Shown piece after piece: positions 49,901 through 58,603 of a DNA stretch of 64,000 bases (its first letter is position 1; each line of letters opens with the position of its first letter). The notes beneath the pieces were generated by a model. That model did no database searches and was not told the DNA's origin. It saw only the letters and a list, made by a program, of their open reading frames with translations. The stretch spans positions 1-64,000 of the forward strand of contig NZ_JALEGS010000061.1 of NCBI RefSeq assembly GCF_022763345.1. Reading direction: 5' to 3'. The translations under genes were made by a program, and so were the position numbers. This DNA comes from Phaeodactylibacter sp. Lineage in GTDB: Bacteria > Bacteroidota > Bacteroidia > Chitinophagales > Saprospiraceae.

Positions 49901-50527
49901 GCAGGGGAGATGCAAACGCTGCAATGCGATATACAAGCTACTGTCTTACTCGAAAACCTCGGCACCGGGCAATTTAAACTGCACCCGCTTCCACAGTTGG
50001 CGCAGGCCGCACCTGTTAAAGGGATTGTCTGCGAGGACCTGGACCTGGATGGTGACCCGGATATCATTTTGACCGGCAATGAATACAACACAGAAGTCGT
50101 AACCGGGCGGTACGATGCGCTCATGGGCTTAGTCCTGCGCAATGAAGGAGGGCTCAGGTTCCACCCGCTTAGCAGCGAAGCATCCGGCCTCCAAATTAGC
50201 GGAGATCAACGCGCGGCAGTAACTCTCAGAAAAGCCGATGGTGAAATGGCCCTGCTGGTGAGTACCAACGGCGGTGCTGCGAGGGCATATGCATTGCCAC
50301 GATCCGGCCAGAAACTTTTGGCCTTTGAGCCGGGAGAAGTCAGCGCCCTGTTAACCTATGAGGGCGGTCAGCAACAGAAAATCGAATGCCATTTTGGTGG
50401 TGGCTACCTTTCACAATCCACCCGCAGCCTGCGCCTTTCACCGCAAGCCAAAGAGATGGCCTTTTACGATCGCAACGGAAAGCCAACCAGAACACTGAAT
50501 ATTTTAGCATTAAAAGCCGAATTATAG
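46988..50527 (+). CDS. FG-GAP/VCBS repeat lipoprotein with ASPIC/UnbV (CRTAC1-like) domain
   Basis: GVGDFDQNGLPDLVFTGNQ, DINSDGLDDLYIC, DYDRDGDLDVYLLNGG, ADLDQDGDLDLIINN repeats; GIGATVKVYASEQVFTRLQQPVSGFQSTVTDVLHFGLG...DSLTVAWPDGKKSTL. Start at 46988 (lipobox LLGLCGCQSG); track ORF begins at 46922. Confidence 0.9.
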   Translation: MMSIHKINILGGVALLLGLCGCQSGQQGTGALFQVLDAAQTGIDFENTIVPDDTFNLMDFEYLYNGGGVGVGDFDQNGLPDLVFTGNQVKSRIYLNKGNFEFEDLTDASGLNTEGLWCTGVSVVDINSDGLDDLYICVGGPINESIYPNRLYINQGDNTFLEAAEAYGLADPSQSNQAVFFDYDRDGDLDVYLLNGGGFEKSAVTIRPMLTNGSGRNTDRLYRNDFDPALGHAVYTNVSREAGITIEGFGLGASLLDANADGWPDIYVGNDYLSRDLLYLNNQDGTFTEAAEAYFGHTSHFSMGNSVGDINNDGYLDLFTLDMLPESYYRRKLMFGPSQYDKFQRALQYGYGHQYMRNMLHLSNGQGQYAEIGQLAGVDRTDWSWAPLIADLDNDGFQDLFVTNGYGKDITDLDFVKFRKNAAAPFSSPDEVEQRVLKSLEEQPAISQPNYAYKNNGDHTFANKIKDWGFEAPTISNGAAYADLDQDGDLDLIINNIDQAAFIYRNTLMERDTAAGRYLQVLLSGPEGNEKGIGATVKVYASEQVFTRLQQPVSGFQSTVTDVLHFGLGPIEKVDSLTVAWPDGKKSTLLSTVTNQRIRAPYQTAVEVVTASSSRKAPLLKAGGAIPLQHQEPDYANDFKVQPLLQHGFTHQGPGMAVGDVNGDGLDDVVMGGAYGHDAQVMLQNTDGSFTALALPTKNYEDLGLLLFDADGDQDLDLYAASGGSERYAHHIHYQDRLYLNDGLGHFTLSTGRLPEMLSSTAAVAGSDFDADGDIDLFVGGRVVPGQYPKAPQSYLLQNNGGTFTEVTKEICPSLQTVGMVTAALWTDFNNDHQPDLIVVGELMKISVYQNTGAGLTDITDQAGLAQSAGMWNSITSGDFDRDGDMDYVAGNIGQNTPFKATPEHPLKLHYADFDQNGATDPVFSIYEEGEYYPLASLDLLTAQMPVLKKKVLRYKDFAQSTTSDILNILEAGEMQTLQCDIQATVLLENLGTGQFKLHPLPQLAQAAPVKGIVCEDLDLDGDPDIILTGNEYNTEVVTGRYDALMGLVLRNEGGLRFHPLSSEASGLQISGDQRAAVTLRKADGEMALLVSTNGGAARAYALPRSGQKLLAFEPGEVSALLTYEGGQQQKIECHFGGGYLSQSTRSLRLSPQAKEMAFYDRNGKPTRTLNILALKAEL

Positions 50528-50531
50528 CATT

Positions 50532-52049
50532 ATGAGACTATCGCTTAACCACAACAAGATTTTATTTCTGGCGGCTGTCGTTGCCTTTTCGACCCTTATG
50601 GGGTGCAAAGATGACGATATGCCTACGCCCATTATTGAGCCGGAACCAAGCACCAATACCGGAGATACCACCACACTTGATGATGGCCCGGTAGATTTTT
50701 CCAACTTCTCCGACACGTATGCCGGTGTCGCAACGCCCGCAATGACCGATCAGTGGAGGCATTACAACGTGCACGATCCTTCCTACGTCGTGGATGATGA
50801 ATTCACCTACTGCTACAATACCGATGTGGCATTCGGGCACGAAATCAGGGCCGGTATACAAATCAGACGGAGCATCAACCTGGTGGAATGGGAGTTTGTA
50901 GGCTGGGCTTTCCCCGGCATCCCATCGCAGGGAGGCAATTACATTCGTCAAAACGGCGGAGAACCCAATCCCGGGCTTTGGGCACCTTACATTATGAAGG
51001 TTAATGGTGAATATCGCCTTTACTACTCCCTGGCATCCAACGTCCCCCGCCTAAGCGCAATCGGGCTGGCGACATCTGACGACCCCCGCGGGCCGTTTGT
51101 GGAGCAGGGGTTGGTGGTCACGTCCCAGAATGACGGCTCTACCCACACTAATGCGATTGACCCCACGGTCATCGTCACCGACAACGGAGAGCACTGGATG
51201 TACTATGGTTCTTCCTGGGATGCCATTTACAGGGTACAACTGAACCCGACAACCGGGCTGTCTCAGAACCCAAACGACAAAGGGGTGCGTATAGCCCATC
51301 GCGGCTTTACCGGCAACACCATTAACGGAAATATCGAAGCCCCGGAAATCATCTACAATCCGGAATTTGATCAGTACTACATGTTCATTGCCTACGACTG
51401 GCTGGAGACCAAGTACAATGTGCGCGTGGGAAGGTCGGATAGCCCAACGGGCCCCTTCTTCGATATTGAGGGCAAAAACATGAATGAGCTGGCTGACGAT
51501 GAGCCCATGATTCTGGCCCCTTACCGCTTCGAAGGGCATAGCGGCTGGCAGGGCGTCTCCCACCCCGGCGTTTTTGAAAAGGATGGCCGTTTTTACATGG
51601 GGCATCAGGGACGCCCGGGCGTCAATCCATTCTTTATGGTGATGCATGTCCGGCAGTTGTTCTGGACCGAAGATGGCTGGCCCCTCGTGAGCTGTCAGCG
51701 CTATGCTACCGAAGAAGAAACCGCAGTGGAAGAGGCGGAGCTGATTGGCAACTGGGATCAGATTACGTACGAATACCAAATCGTGCCTGGCTTTGCCGAA
51801 GAACAGCTTTCCCCGAATTATATCGATTCAGAACCCATCACACTGGAGGAAGGCGGCACGATAAGCGGAAGCACCGGCGGCACCTGGTCTTACAGCAGCC
51901 CCTGGCTAAACCTGGCTTATGACAACGGCACCACAGCAAGGGTGCGGGTGGAAAGAGGCCGGGACTGGGAAAATGAAGTACCGGAAACCGTGCTGTTCAC
52001 GGGCCTGAATGACCAGAATATTACCGTTTGGGGCAAAAAATTGCAATAA
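50532..52049 (+). CDS. GH43 family lipoprotein, arabinan endo-1,5-alpha-L-arabinosidase-like with C-terminal beta domain
   Basis: Lipobox FSTLMGCKDDD; HDPSYVVDDEFTYCYNTD, WAPYIMKVNGEYRLYYS, DPTVIVTDNGEHWMYYGSSWDAIY, NIEAPEIIYNPEFDQYYMFIAYDW. Confidence 0.85.
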   Translation: MRLSLNHNKILFLAAVVAFSTLMGCKDDDMPTPIIEPEPSTNTGDTTTLDDGPVDFSNFSDTYAGVATPAMTDQWRHYNVHDPSYVVDDEFTYCYNTDVAFGHEIRAGIQIRRSINLVEWEFVGWAFPGIPSQGGNYIRQNGGEPNPGLWAPYIMKVNGEYRLYYSLASNVPRLSAIGLATSDDPRGPFVEQGLVVTSQNDGSTHTNAIDPTVIVTDNGEHWMYYGSSWDAIYRVQLNPTTGLSQNPNDKGVRIAHRGFTGNTINGNIEAPEIIYNPEFDQYYMFIAYDWLETKYNVRVGRSDSPTGPFFDIEGKNMNELADDEPMILAPYRFEGHSGWQGVSHPGVFEKDGRFYMGHQGRPGVNPFFMVMHVRQLFWTEDGWPLVSCQRYATEEETAVEEAELIGNWDQITYEYQIVPGFAEEQLSPNYIDSEPITLEEGGTISGSTGGTWSYSSPWLNLAYDNGTTARVRVERGRDWENEVPETVLFTGLNDQNITVWGKKLQ

Positions 52050-52077
52050 ACAACATAACTCCCTTAAAAGAAAAATC

Positions 52078-53628
52078 ATGATGAGCAAATTCATTGCGCT
52101 TGCAGTTGGAGGATTCTTGCTGATGGCGAATATCAGCAACGCTCAGGCTGTGGCCATTAAGGTCGAACCACAGGAGGATGCACCACAGATTAGCAAGCAT
52201 ATCTATGGCCACTTTGCCGAGCATCTGGGCCGGTGTATCTACGGTGGCTTTTACGTAGGAGAAGATAGCGATATCCCGAACACCGCCGGGGTCCGCATGG
52301 ACGTGGTAGAAGCGCTCAGGGAGTTGTCGATACCGAACCTGCGCTGGCCAGGCGGTTGCTTCGCCGATACTTACCACTGGAAGGACGGTATTGGCCCGAA
52401 GGAAGAGCGCCCATCCATCCTCAACATCTGGTGGGGGAACGTCCGGGAGGACAACAGCTTTGGCACCCATGAGTTCCTCAACATGTGCGAGCTGCTGGGC
52501 ACAGAGCCTTACCTGTCGGCAAACGTTGGCAGCGGCACCCCCCAGGAGCTGGCGGACTGGATCAAGTACACCAATCATCCGGCGGGTACAAGCCCCATGC
52601 CGGAACTCAGAGAAGAGTATGGCCGCGAGGAGCCCTGGAAAGTGACTTACTGGGGGATTGGCAACGAAGCCTGGGGCTGCGGTGGTAATATGACACCGGA
52701 ATACTACTCGGATGTCTACCGGCGCTACGCCACCTTTACAACCGACTGGCGCAATTCTGATGGCCTGGTGCGGGTCGCTTCCGGCGCAAGCAGCAGCGAC
52801 TACAACTGGACAGAGGTGCTGATGAAGAACATCCCCAAAAACCTCATCGAAGCCATGGCGCTGCACCATTACTCGGTCATTGACTGGGGCAACAAAGGGC
52901 CTTCCACTGAGTTTTCCGAAGGCCAGTACTTCACCATCATGGAGCGGGCGCTGATGATGGAAGAGCTCATTCAGAAGCACACCGCGATCATGGACAAGCA
53001 CGATCCGGAGCAGAAAGTGGCCTTGTTTGTGGACGAATGGGGCGGATGGTACGACCCGGAACCGGGCACCAATCCTGGCTTCCTGTATCAGCAGAACACC
53101 ATGCGTGACGCGATGATCGCAGGTACTACGCTGAACATCTTCAACAACCACGCCGACCGGGTCAAAATGGCTAACCTGGCACAAGCCGTGAACGTACTGC
53201 AGGCGGTCATCCTGACCGATGAGGAAAAAATGATCCTTACGCCGACGTATCACGTGATGCGGATGTACAAGGTCCATCAGGATGCTACGCTGATCCCGCT
53301 GTCCTTCGAGTCTCCGGAGTATACGCATGAGGACAAGTCCCTGCCCGCGATTTCCGCCTCCGCTTCACGGGATGCAGCAGGAAATACCCATTTCTCCCTG
53401 GTCAATATCGATTCAGAAAAAGCGCATGAGATCCAGCTGGATGTAAGCGGGCTTGACCTGTCCAAAGTATCGGGTGAAATCCTGTCTGCTGACAAGTTGC
53501 AGGACCACAACTCCTTCGATAACCCCGACAAGGTACATCCGGAAAGTTTTAAGAAAATACAGCTGAAGGGCGGTACCCTCTCCCTGGAGATTCCTCCTTT
53601 CTCAGTTATTGTAATCACAGCAAAGTAA
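52078..53628 (+). CDS. GH51 alpha-L-arabinofuranosidase with signal peptide
   Basis: MMSKFIALAVGGFLLMANISNAQA; ISKHIYGHFAEHLGRCIYGGFYVG, LRWPGGCFADTYHWKDGIGP, YWGIGNEAWGCGGNMTPEYYSD, VALFVDEWGGWYD. Confidence 0.93.
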   Translation: MMSKFIALAVGGFLLMANISNAQAVAIKVEPQEDAPQISKHIYGHFAEHLGRCIYGGFYVGEDSDIPNTAGVRMDVVEALRELSIPNLRWPGGCFADTYHWKDGIGPKEERPSILNIWWGNVREDNSFGTHEFLNMCELLGTEPYLSANVGSGTPQELADWIKYTNHPAGTSPMPELREEYGREEPWKVTYWGIGNEAWGCGGNMTPEYYSDVYRRYATFTTDWRNSDGLVRVASGASSSDYNWTEVLMKNIPKNLIEAMALHHYSVIDWGNKGPSTEFSEGQYFTIMERALMMEELIQKHTAIMDKHDPEQKVALFVDEWGGWYDPEPGTNPGFLYQQNTMRDAMIAGTTLNIFNNHADRVKMANLAQAVNVLQAVILTDEEKMILTPTYHVMRMYKVHQDATLIPLSFESPEYTHEDKSLPAISASASRDAAGNTHFSLVNIDSEKAHEIQLDVSGLDLSKVSGEILSADKLQDHNSFDNPDKVHPESFKKIQLKGGTLSLEIPPFSVIVITAK

Positions 53629-53631
53629 AGA

Positions 53632-54630
53632 TTGATGAAGTTAAGTGAAGTGTATTGGACGTTGTTGATCGTAGGGCTGGCTTTAGCCTGTCAGCGAGAG
53701 GATGATGAGGTACCGGTCATTGAGTCACCGGTCAGCTCCATTGTGCATCACAATCCTATTATCAAAGATAAGTTTACCGCAGACCCGGCTGCTATGGTTC
53801 ATGACGGGACCGTCTACCTCTATACTGGTCATGATGAGCAGGAAATTGGAACCGAAGGCTATTTGATGAAGGACTGGCTCGTTTTCTCGTCTACCAACCT
53901 GGAAGACTGGACAGACCATGGCCCGGCTCTCGCGGTAAGCGATTTTTCCTGGGCACTCCGGGATGCCTGGGCTGCTCATACAGTAGAGCGGGACGGAAAG
54001 TTTTACTGGTACGTATCAGTAGAGCACCGCACGGTCCCCGGCAAAGCCATTGGCGTGGCGGTATCAGATAGCCCGACCGGGCCTTTTTCGGATGCACGCG
54101 GGGATGCCTTGATTACCAACGATATGACCACAGCGATAGACAGCTACTGGGATGATATCGACCCTGCCGTGTACATCGATGACGATGGGCAGGCTTATAT
54201 CTTCTGGGGCAATACGGCTTGCTACTATGCAAAGCTCAAAGACAATATGATCGAGCTGGACGGTGAAATCCACGAGGTAGAAGGGTTGGTCAATTTCACG
54301 GAAGCGCCCCACATTCACAAAAAAGACGATCAGTATTATTTGACCTACGCTGCGGAGTGGCCGGAGAGAATTGCCTACGCAACAGCGGATAGCCTCACTG
54401 GCACCTGGAAATACCAGGGCATCATTAACGATTATGTGGAGAACAGCTCCACGAACCATCAGACCATTATCGAGTACGAAGGCCAGTCTTACTTCATCTA
54501 TCACAATGGCAGCTTGCCTTCTGGTGGAGACTATCGGCGTTCGGTCTGCATAGACAGCCTGTTCTACCGGGACAACGGGACCATAGCGCCCATCGTCCAA
54601 ACGGATGAAGGGGTGGAAAGTATTCGGTAA
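53632..54630 (+). CDS. GH43 family arabinosidase/xylosidase-like enzyme (tandem paralog 1)
   Basis: KDKFTADPAAMVHDGTVYLYTGHDEQ, AWAAHTVERDGKFYWYVSVEH, WDDIDPAVYIDDDGQAYIFWGN, NFTEAPHIHKKDDQYYLTYA. Confidence 0.9.
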   Translation: MMKLSEVYWTLLIVGLALACQREDDEVPVIESPVSSIVHHNPIIKDKFTADPAAMVHDGTVYLYTGHDEQEIGTEGYLMKDWLVFSSTNLEDWTDHGPALAVSDFSWALRDAWAAHTVERDGKFYWYVSVEHRTVPGKAIGVAVSDSPTGPFSDARGDALITNDMTTAIDSYWDDIDPAVYIDDDGQAYIFWGNTACYYAKLKDNMIELDGEIHEVEGLVNFTEAPHIHKKDDQYYLTYAAEWPERIAYATADSLTGTWKYQGIINDYVENSSTNHQTIIEYEGQSYFIYHNGSLPSGGDYRRSVCIDSLFYRDNGTIAPIVQTDEGVESIR

Positions 54631-54649
54631 AGCAAAAAGCAAAGCGCAA

Positions 54650-55639
54650 ATGAAAATACATTCCCTATATCATCTTGTAATTACGCTGGGGCTGGTGTGC
54701 CTAGCCCATAGTGCCCTACATGCCCAGGGGCCGGACGAAGCCACCTCCCCGCTCAAGATGAACAACCCGGTGATTACGCACAAATTCACCGCAGATCCGG
54801 CGGCCATCGTGCATAACGATACGGTCTACCTGTATACCGGGCACGATGAAGCCGAACAAGACTACCACTTCTACAAAATGAACGAATGGCTGGTCTTCTC
54901 TTCCACCAATATGGTCGATTGGAAGGAGCACCAGGTGCCGCTTAAAGTCGCTGATTTCTCCTGGGCAAAAAGTGATGCCTGGGCAGCGGAAGTCATCGAA
55001 AAGGAGGGCAGGTTTTACTGGTACGTTACGGTTGAGCATGCTACCATTCCCGGCAAAGCCATCGGCGTAGCGGTAGCAGACAGCCCGGTTGGACCCTTTA
55101 AAGATGCCCTCGGTAATGCCTTGGTCACCAATGATATGACCAAAGCAACGGATATTGGCTGGGATGACATCGATCCTACTGTTTTTATTGATGATGATGG
55201 CCAGGCCTACCTCTTCTGGGGCAATACTGTCTGCTACTACGCGAAGCTAAAGGAAAACATGATCGAGCTGGATGGTGAGATCAAAGTAGTGGAAGGCTTG
55301 CCCCACTTCACGGAAGCGCCCTGGATTCACAAGCGGGGAGACTGGTATTACCTTTCCTACGCCTATCAGTTCCCGGAAAAGACGGCTTACGCCATGTCCA
55401 AATCCATCGAAGGCCCCTGGGAGTACAAGGGTATCCTGAATGAACTGGCCGGCAACTGCAATACCAACCATCAGGCCATTATCGAGTACAAAGGCGTGCC
55501 TTACTACATCTACCATACCGGCGGCATCCAGCCTATGGGCGGCAGTTTCCGCCGTTCGGTCTGTATTGACCGCCTGTACTACAACGAAGACGGCACGATG
55601 AAGCGCATTATTATGACATCAGAAGGCATTCAAAAATGA
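54650..55639 (+). CDS. GH43 family arabinosidase/xylosidase-like enzyme (tandem paralog 2)
   Basis: THKFTADPAAIVHNDTVYLYTGHDEA, WDDIDPTVFIDDDGQAYLFWGNTVCYYAKLKENMIELDGEI, co-linear with the preceding GH43. Track ORF begins at 54605; signal peptide starts at 54650. Confidence 0.9.
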   Translation: MKIHSLYHLVITLGLVCLAHSALHAQGPDEATSPLKMNNPVITHKFTADPAAIVHNDTVYLYTGHDEAEQDYHFYKMNEWLVFSSTNMVDWKEHQVPLKVADFSWAKSDAWAAEVIEKEGRFYWYVTVEHATIPGKAIGVAVADSPVGPFKDALGNALVTNDMTKATDIGWDDIDPTVFIDDDGQAYLFWGNTVCYYAKLKENMIELDGEIKVVEGLPHFTEAPWIHKRGDWYYLSYAYQFPEKTAYAMSKSIEGPWEYKGILNELAGNCNTNHQAIIEYKGVPYYIYHTGGIQPMGGSFRRSVCIDRLYYNEDGTMKRIIMTSEGIQK

Positions 55640-56628
55640 AGCATTTAACCTATAGCATAGCAATATTGATGATAGGGCTGTTGCCCTCCCGGAGTCTGGC
55701 TCAGGCTATCGACATCCGGGTGCATGACCCGGTGGTAATCGAAGCCAACGGGCTTTATCACCTTTTTTGTACCGGCATGGGCATTGCCCATTTTACCTCC
55801 ACCGATTTGGAAAACTGGGAGGAAGCAGATCCGGTATTCCCGGAAAAGCCAGCCTGGACGGACGAAGTGGTTCCGGAGTTCCGCAATCACATCTGGGCGC
55901 CTGACATCCTTTTCCACAACGGGCAGTACTACATCTACTACTCGGTTTCGGCTTTCGCCAAAAATACCTCCGCCATTGGCGTGGCGACTACGAAATCCCT
56001 GGACCCGGACGACGAGGGCTATGGCTGGACCGACCACGGCATCGTCATACAGTCCCATCCCAACCGGGACCTCTGGAATGCCATCGACCCAAACATCGTC
56101 TTTGATGACGAAGGCGTGCCGTGGATGTCCTTTGGCTCCTTCTGGGACGGGCTGAAACTGGTCAGGATGGCCCCTTCCCTGCTCGAAATCGCCGAACCAC
56201 AGGAATGGCATACCATCGCCCGCCGGGAGCGCAGCTTTGAGCTGAGTGACAAAAACCCGGGTGACGCCGCTCTGGAAGCGCCATTTATCTTCAAGAAAGA
56301 CGGCTGGTACTATCAGTTCCTTTCCTGGGACCTGTGCTGCCGTGGCGCCAACAGTACCTACAAGGTGGTCGTGGGCCGCTCCAAAAACGTAGAAGGCCCC
56401 TACTTCGACCGGGAGGGCAAAAACCTCTTCCACGGTGGGGGCAGCCTGGTGGTGGAAGGCAATGAAAACTGGTACGGCGCAGGGCACTGTAGTGTTTACC
56501 ATTTTAAGGAGGAAGACTACATGTTCATGCACGCTTATGACGCCAAAGACGAGGGCCGTCCTAAGCTCATGGTTAAGAAAATCCGATGGTCAGATGATGG
56601 CTGGCCCTATGTCAGAAGACTGAATTAG
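55636..56628 (+). CDS. GH43 arabinan endo-1,5-alpha-L-arabinosidase-like
   Basis: RVHDPVVIEANGLYHLFCTGMGI, HIWAPDILFHNGQYYIYYSVSAF, NAIDPNIVFDDEGVPWMSFGSFWDGLKLV, ALEAPFIFKKDGWYYQFLSWDLCCRG. Confidence 0.92.
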   Translation: MKHLTYSIAILMIGLLPSRSLAQAIDIRVHDPVVIEANGLYHLFCTGMGIAHFTSTDLENWEEADPVFPEKPAWTDEVVPEFRNHIWAPDILFHNGQYYIYYSVSAFAKNTSAIGVATTKSLDPDDEGYGWTDHGIVIQSHPNRDLWNAIDPNIVFDDEGVPWMSFGSFWDGLKLVRMAPSLLEIAEPQEWHTIARRERSFELSDKNPGDAALEAPFIFKKDGWYYQFLSWDLCCRGANSTYKVVVGRSKNVEGPYFDREGKNLFHGGGSLVVEGNENWYGAGHCSVYHFKEEDYMFMHAYDAKDEGRPKLMVKKIRWSDDGWPYVRRLN

Positions 56629-56635
56629 AAGCAAA

Positions 56636-58603
56636 ATGAAGCACACATTATATCTGGCTATCCTATCCTGTTTTGTATTCAGTTGCAGCACACAGGAAAC
56701 ACAGGTGGAAGCTGAAGTTTCCAAATACGCGGGTTATCGGATTGCTCCGGTGGACATACAGCATGTACGCATGACGGACGACTTCTGGCTGCCCATCATC
56801 AAAAGGGTACAGGAGCAAACCATTGCCTACGCCCTGGACAAGTGCGAAGAAGAAGGCCGCATGGAAAACTTCCTGATTGCCGGCGGAAAGCTGGAAGGAG
56901 CCACCCGCGGGGCCATGCCATTTGATGATACGGATTTGTACAAAATCATTGAGGGCGCCTCTAATTCCCTGATCAGTGCACCTAATCCGGAACTGGAGCG
57001 CACCCTGGATACCCTGATTGACATCATTGCCGTGGGGCAGGAAGCAGATGGCTACCTGACCACCTGGCGGACCATTGACCCGGCCAAACCACCAGCCCCC
57101 TGGGTAAAGGTGATAGAAGGCAAGCGCTGGGAATCCCTCGAGGCCAGCCACGAAATGTACAATCCGGGGCATTTATACGAAGCCGCTTACACGCACTACA
57201 TCGCCACTGGCAAAACCAACTTCCTGAATATTGCCCTGAAAAATGCCGACCTTTTGGTAAAGACCTTCGGGGATGGCGAAGGGCAGATTAGCACCGTGCC
57301 CGGGCATCAAATCATCGAAACCGGGCTCATCAAACTGTATATGGCTAGTGGAGAAGAAAAATACCTCCACCTCGCCAAATACTTCCTCGACAACCGGGGC
57401 AATCCGGACAACCATGAGCTCTTCGGGCCTTACGCTCAGGACCATCTGCCTGTAGTGGAGCAGAAGGAAGTGGTGGGGCATGCCGTCCGGGCAGTGTACA
57501 TGTACGCGGCCATGACAGATATCGCGGTGCTGATGCGCGACTCCGCCTATGATCAGGCCGTACAGCAGCTCTGGGAGAATATGGTGGGTAAGAAAATGTA
57601 CCTCACCGGCGGCATCGGCGCCCGGCACGATGGCGAGTCTTTTGGCGACAATTACGAATTACCCAACCTGACGGCCTACAGCGAAACCTGCGCTGCCATC
57701 GGTAGTGTGTACTGGAATCACCGCTTGCACCGGCAGTACGGGGACGTTAAGTACTACGATATCATAGAGCGCACGCTCTACAACGGGCTTATCGCCGGGC
57801 TTTCCCTGGATGGCACCCACTTTTTTTACCCCAATGCCCTGGAAGCGGATGGGAAGTACGAATTCAACCGGGGTGCCTGTACCCGGCAGGGCTGGTTCGA
57901 TTGCTCCTGCTGCCCAACGAATATGATCCGGTTTATCCCTGCGGTGGCGGGGCTGCTGTATTCCAAGACAGAAGACACCCTCCTGGTGAATCTGTATGCA
58001 GGGAGCGAGGCTACAGTGGAGCTCTCCAGCAATACCTTAAAGATCAAACAAGAGACGAATTATCCCTGGTCAGGTAAAGTACGCCTGACGGTTTCCACCG
58101 AAGCGCCCAACCCGGTAATGCTGAAGCTGCGCATTCCCTCCTGGGCAAGAAATGAAGTCGCTCCGGGCGGGCTGTACCAGTATCAGGCGCATGAGCGTGC
58201 TGAGCCCACCCTGAAAATCGATGGTGAACCAGTAGCGCTGGAAGTTGCAGAGGGCTACATCCTGTTAACCCGTGACTGGAGCAAGGGCGCTACACTTGAG
58301 TTGGAGCTACCCACCACAGTCCGAAAAGTGCGTACAGATGAACGGGTGGAAGCCAACCTCGGTAAGCTGGCGCTGGAGTACGGTCCTATTGTCTATGCCG
58401 TAGAGTCTTTCGATAACCCTAATGTTTTTGAAAATCTAAGTATTGCCCCTGACGACACCTTCGAAGTGCGCTGGCAGCCTGAGCTGCTGGGGGGCGTCAA
58501 TACCATAACCAACAACCAACTAACCGCTATACCTTACTACGCCTGGTCCAACCGGGGCATTGGCAAGATGAAGGTATGGCTGCCTAAACCGGAAATAAGA
58601 TGA
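56636..58603 (+). CDS. GH127 beta-L-arabinofuranosidase-like lipoprotein
   Basis: Lipobox-like SCFVFSCSTQ; DDFWLPIIKRVQEQTIAYAL, YLTGGIGARHDGESFGDNYELPNLTAYSETCAAIG, WFDCSCCPTNMIRFIPAVAGLLYS. Confidence 0.92.
   Translation: MKHTLYLAILSCFVFSCSTQETQVEAEVSKYAGYRIAPVDIQHVRMTDDFWLPIIKRVQEQTIAYALDKCEEEGRMENFLIAGGKLEGATRGAMPFDDTDLYKIIEGASNSLISAPNPELERTLDTLIDIIAVGQEADGYLTTWRTIDPAKPPAPWVKVIEGKRWESLEASHEMYNPGHLYEAAYTHYIATGKTNFLNIALKNADLLVKTFGDGEGQISTVPGHQIIETGLIKLYMASGEEKYLHLAKYFLDNRGNPDNHELFGPYAQDHLPVVEQKEVVGHAVRAVYMYAAMTDIAVLMRDSAYDQAVQQLWENMVGKKMYLTGGIGARHDGESFGDNYELPNLTAYSETCAAIGSVYWNHRLHRQYGDVKYYDIIERTLYNGLIAGLSLDGTHFFYPNALEADGKYEFNRGACTRQGWFDCSCCPTNMIRFIPAVAGLLYSKTEDTLLVNLYAGSEATVELSSNTLKIKQETNYPWSGKVRLTVSTEAPNPVMLKLRIPSWARNEVAPGGLYQYQAHERAEPTLKIDGEPVALEVAEGYILLTRDWSKGATLELELPTTVRKVRTDERVEANLGKLALEYGPIVYAVESFDNPNVFENLSIAPDDTFEVRWQPELLGGVNTITNNQLTAIPYYAWSNRGIGKMKVWLPKPEIR

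Noticed and set aside
52021-53328. 435-aa ORF on the minus strand
   Set aside because: Antisense to GH51; shadow ORF.
55645-56532. 295-aa ORF on the minus strand (also 58612-59484)
   Set aside because: Antisense to GH43 and GH51 genes; no domain motifs.
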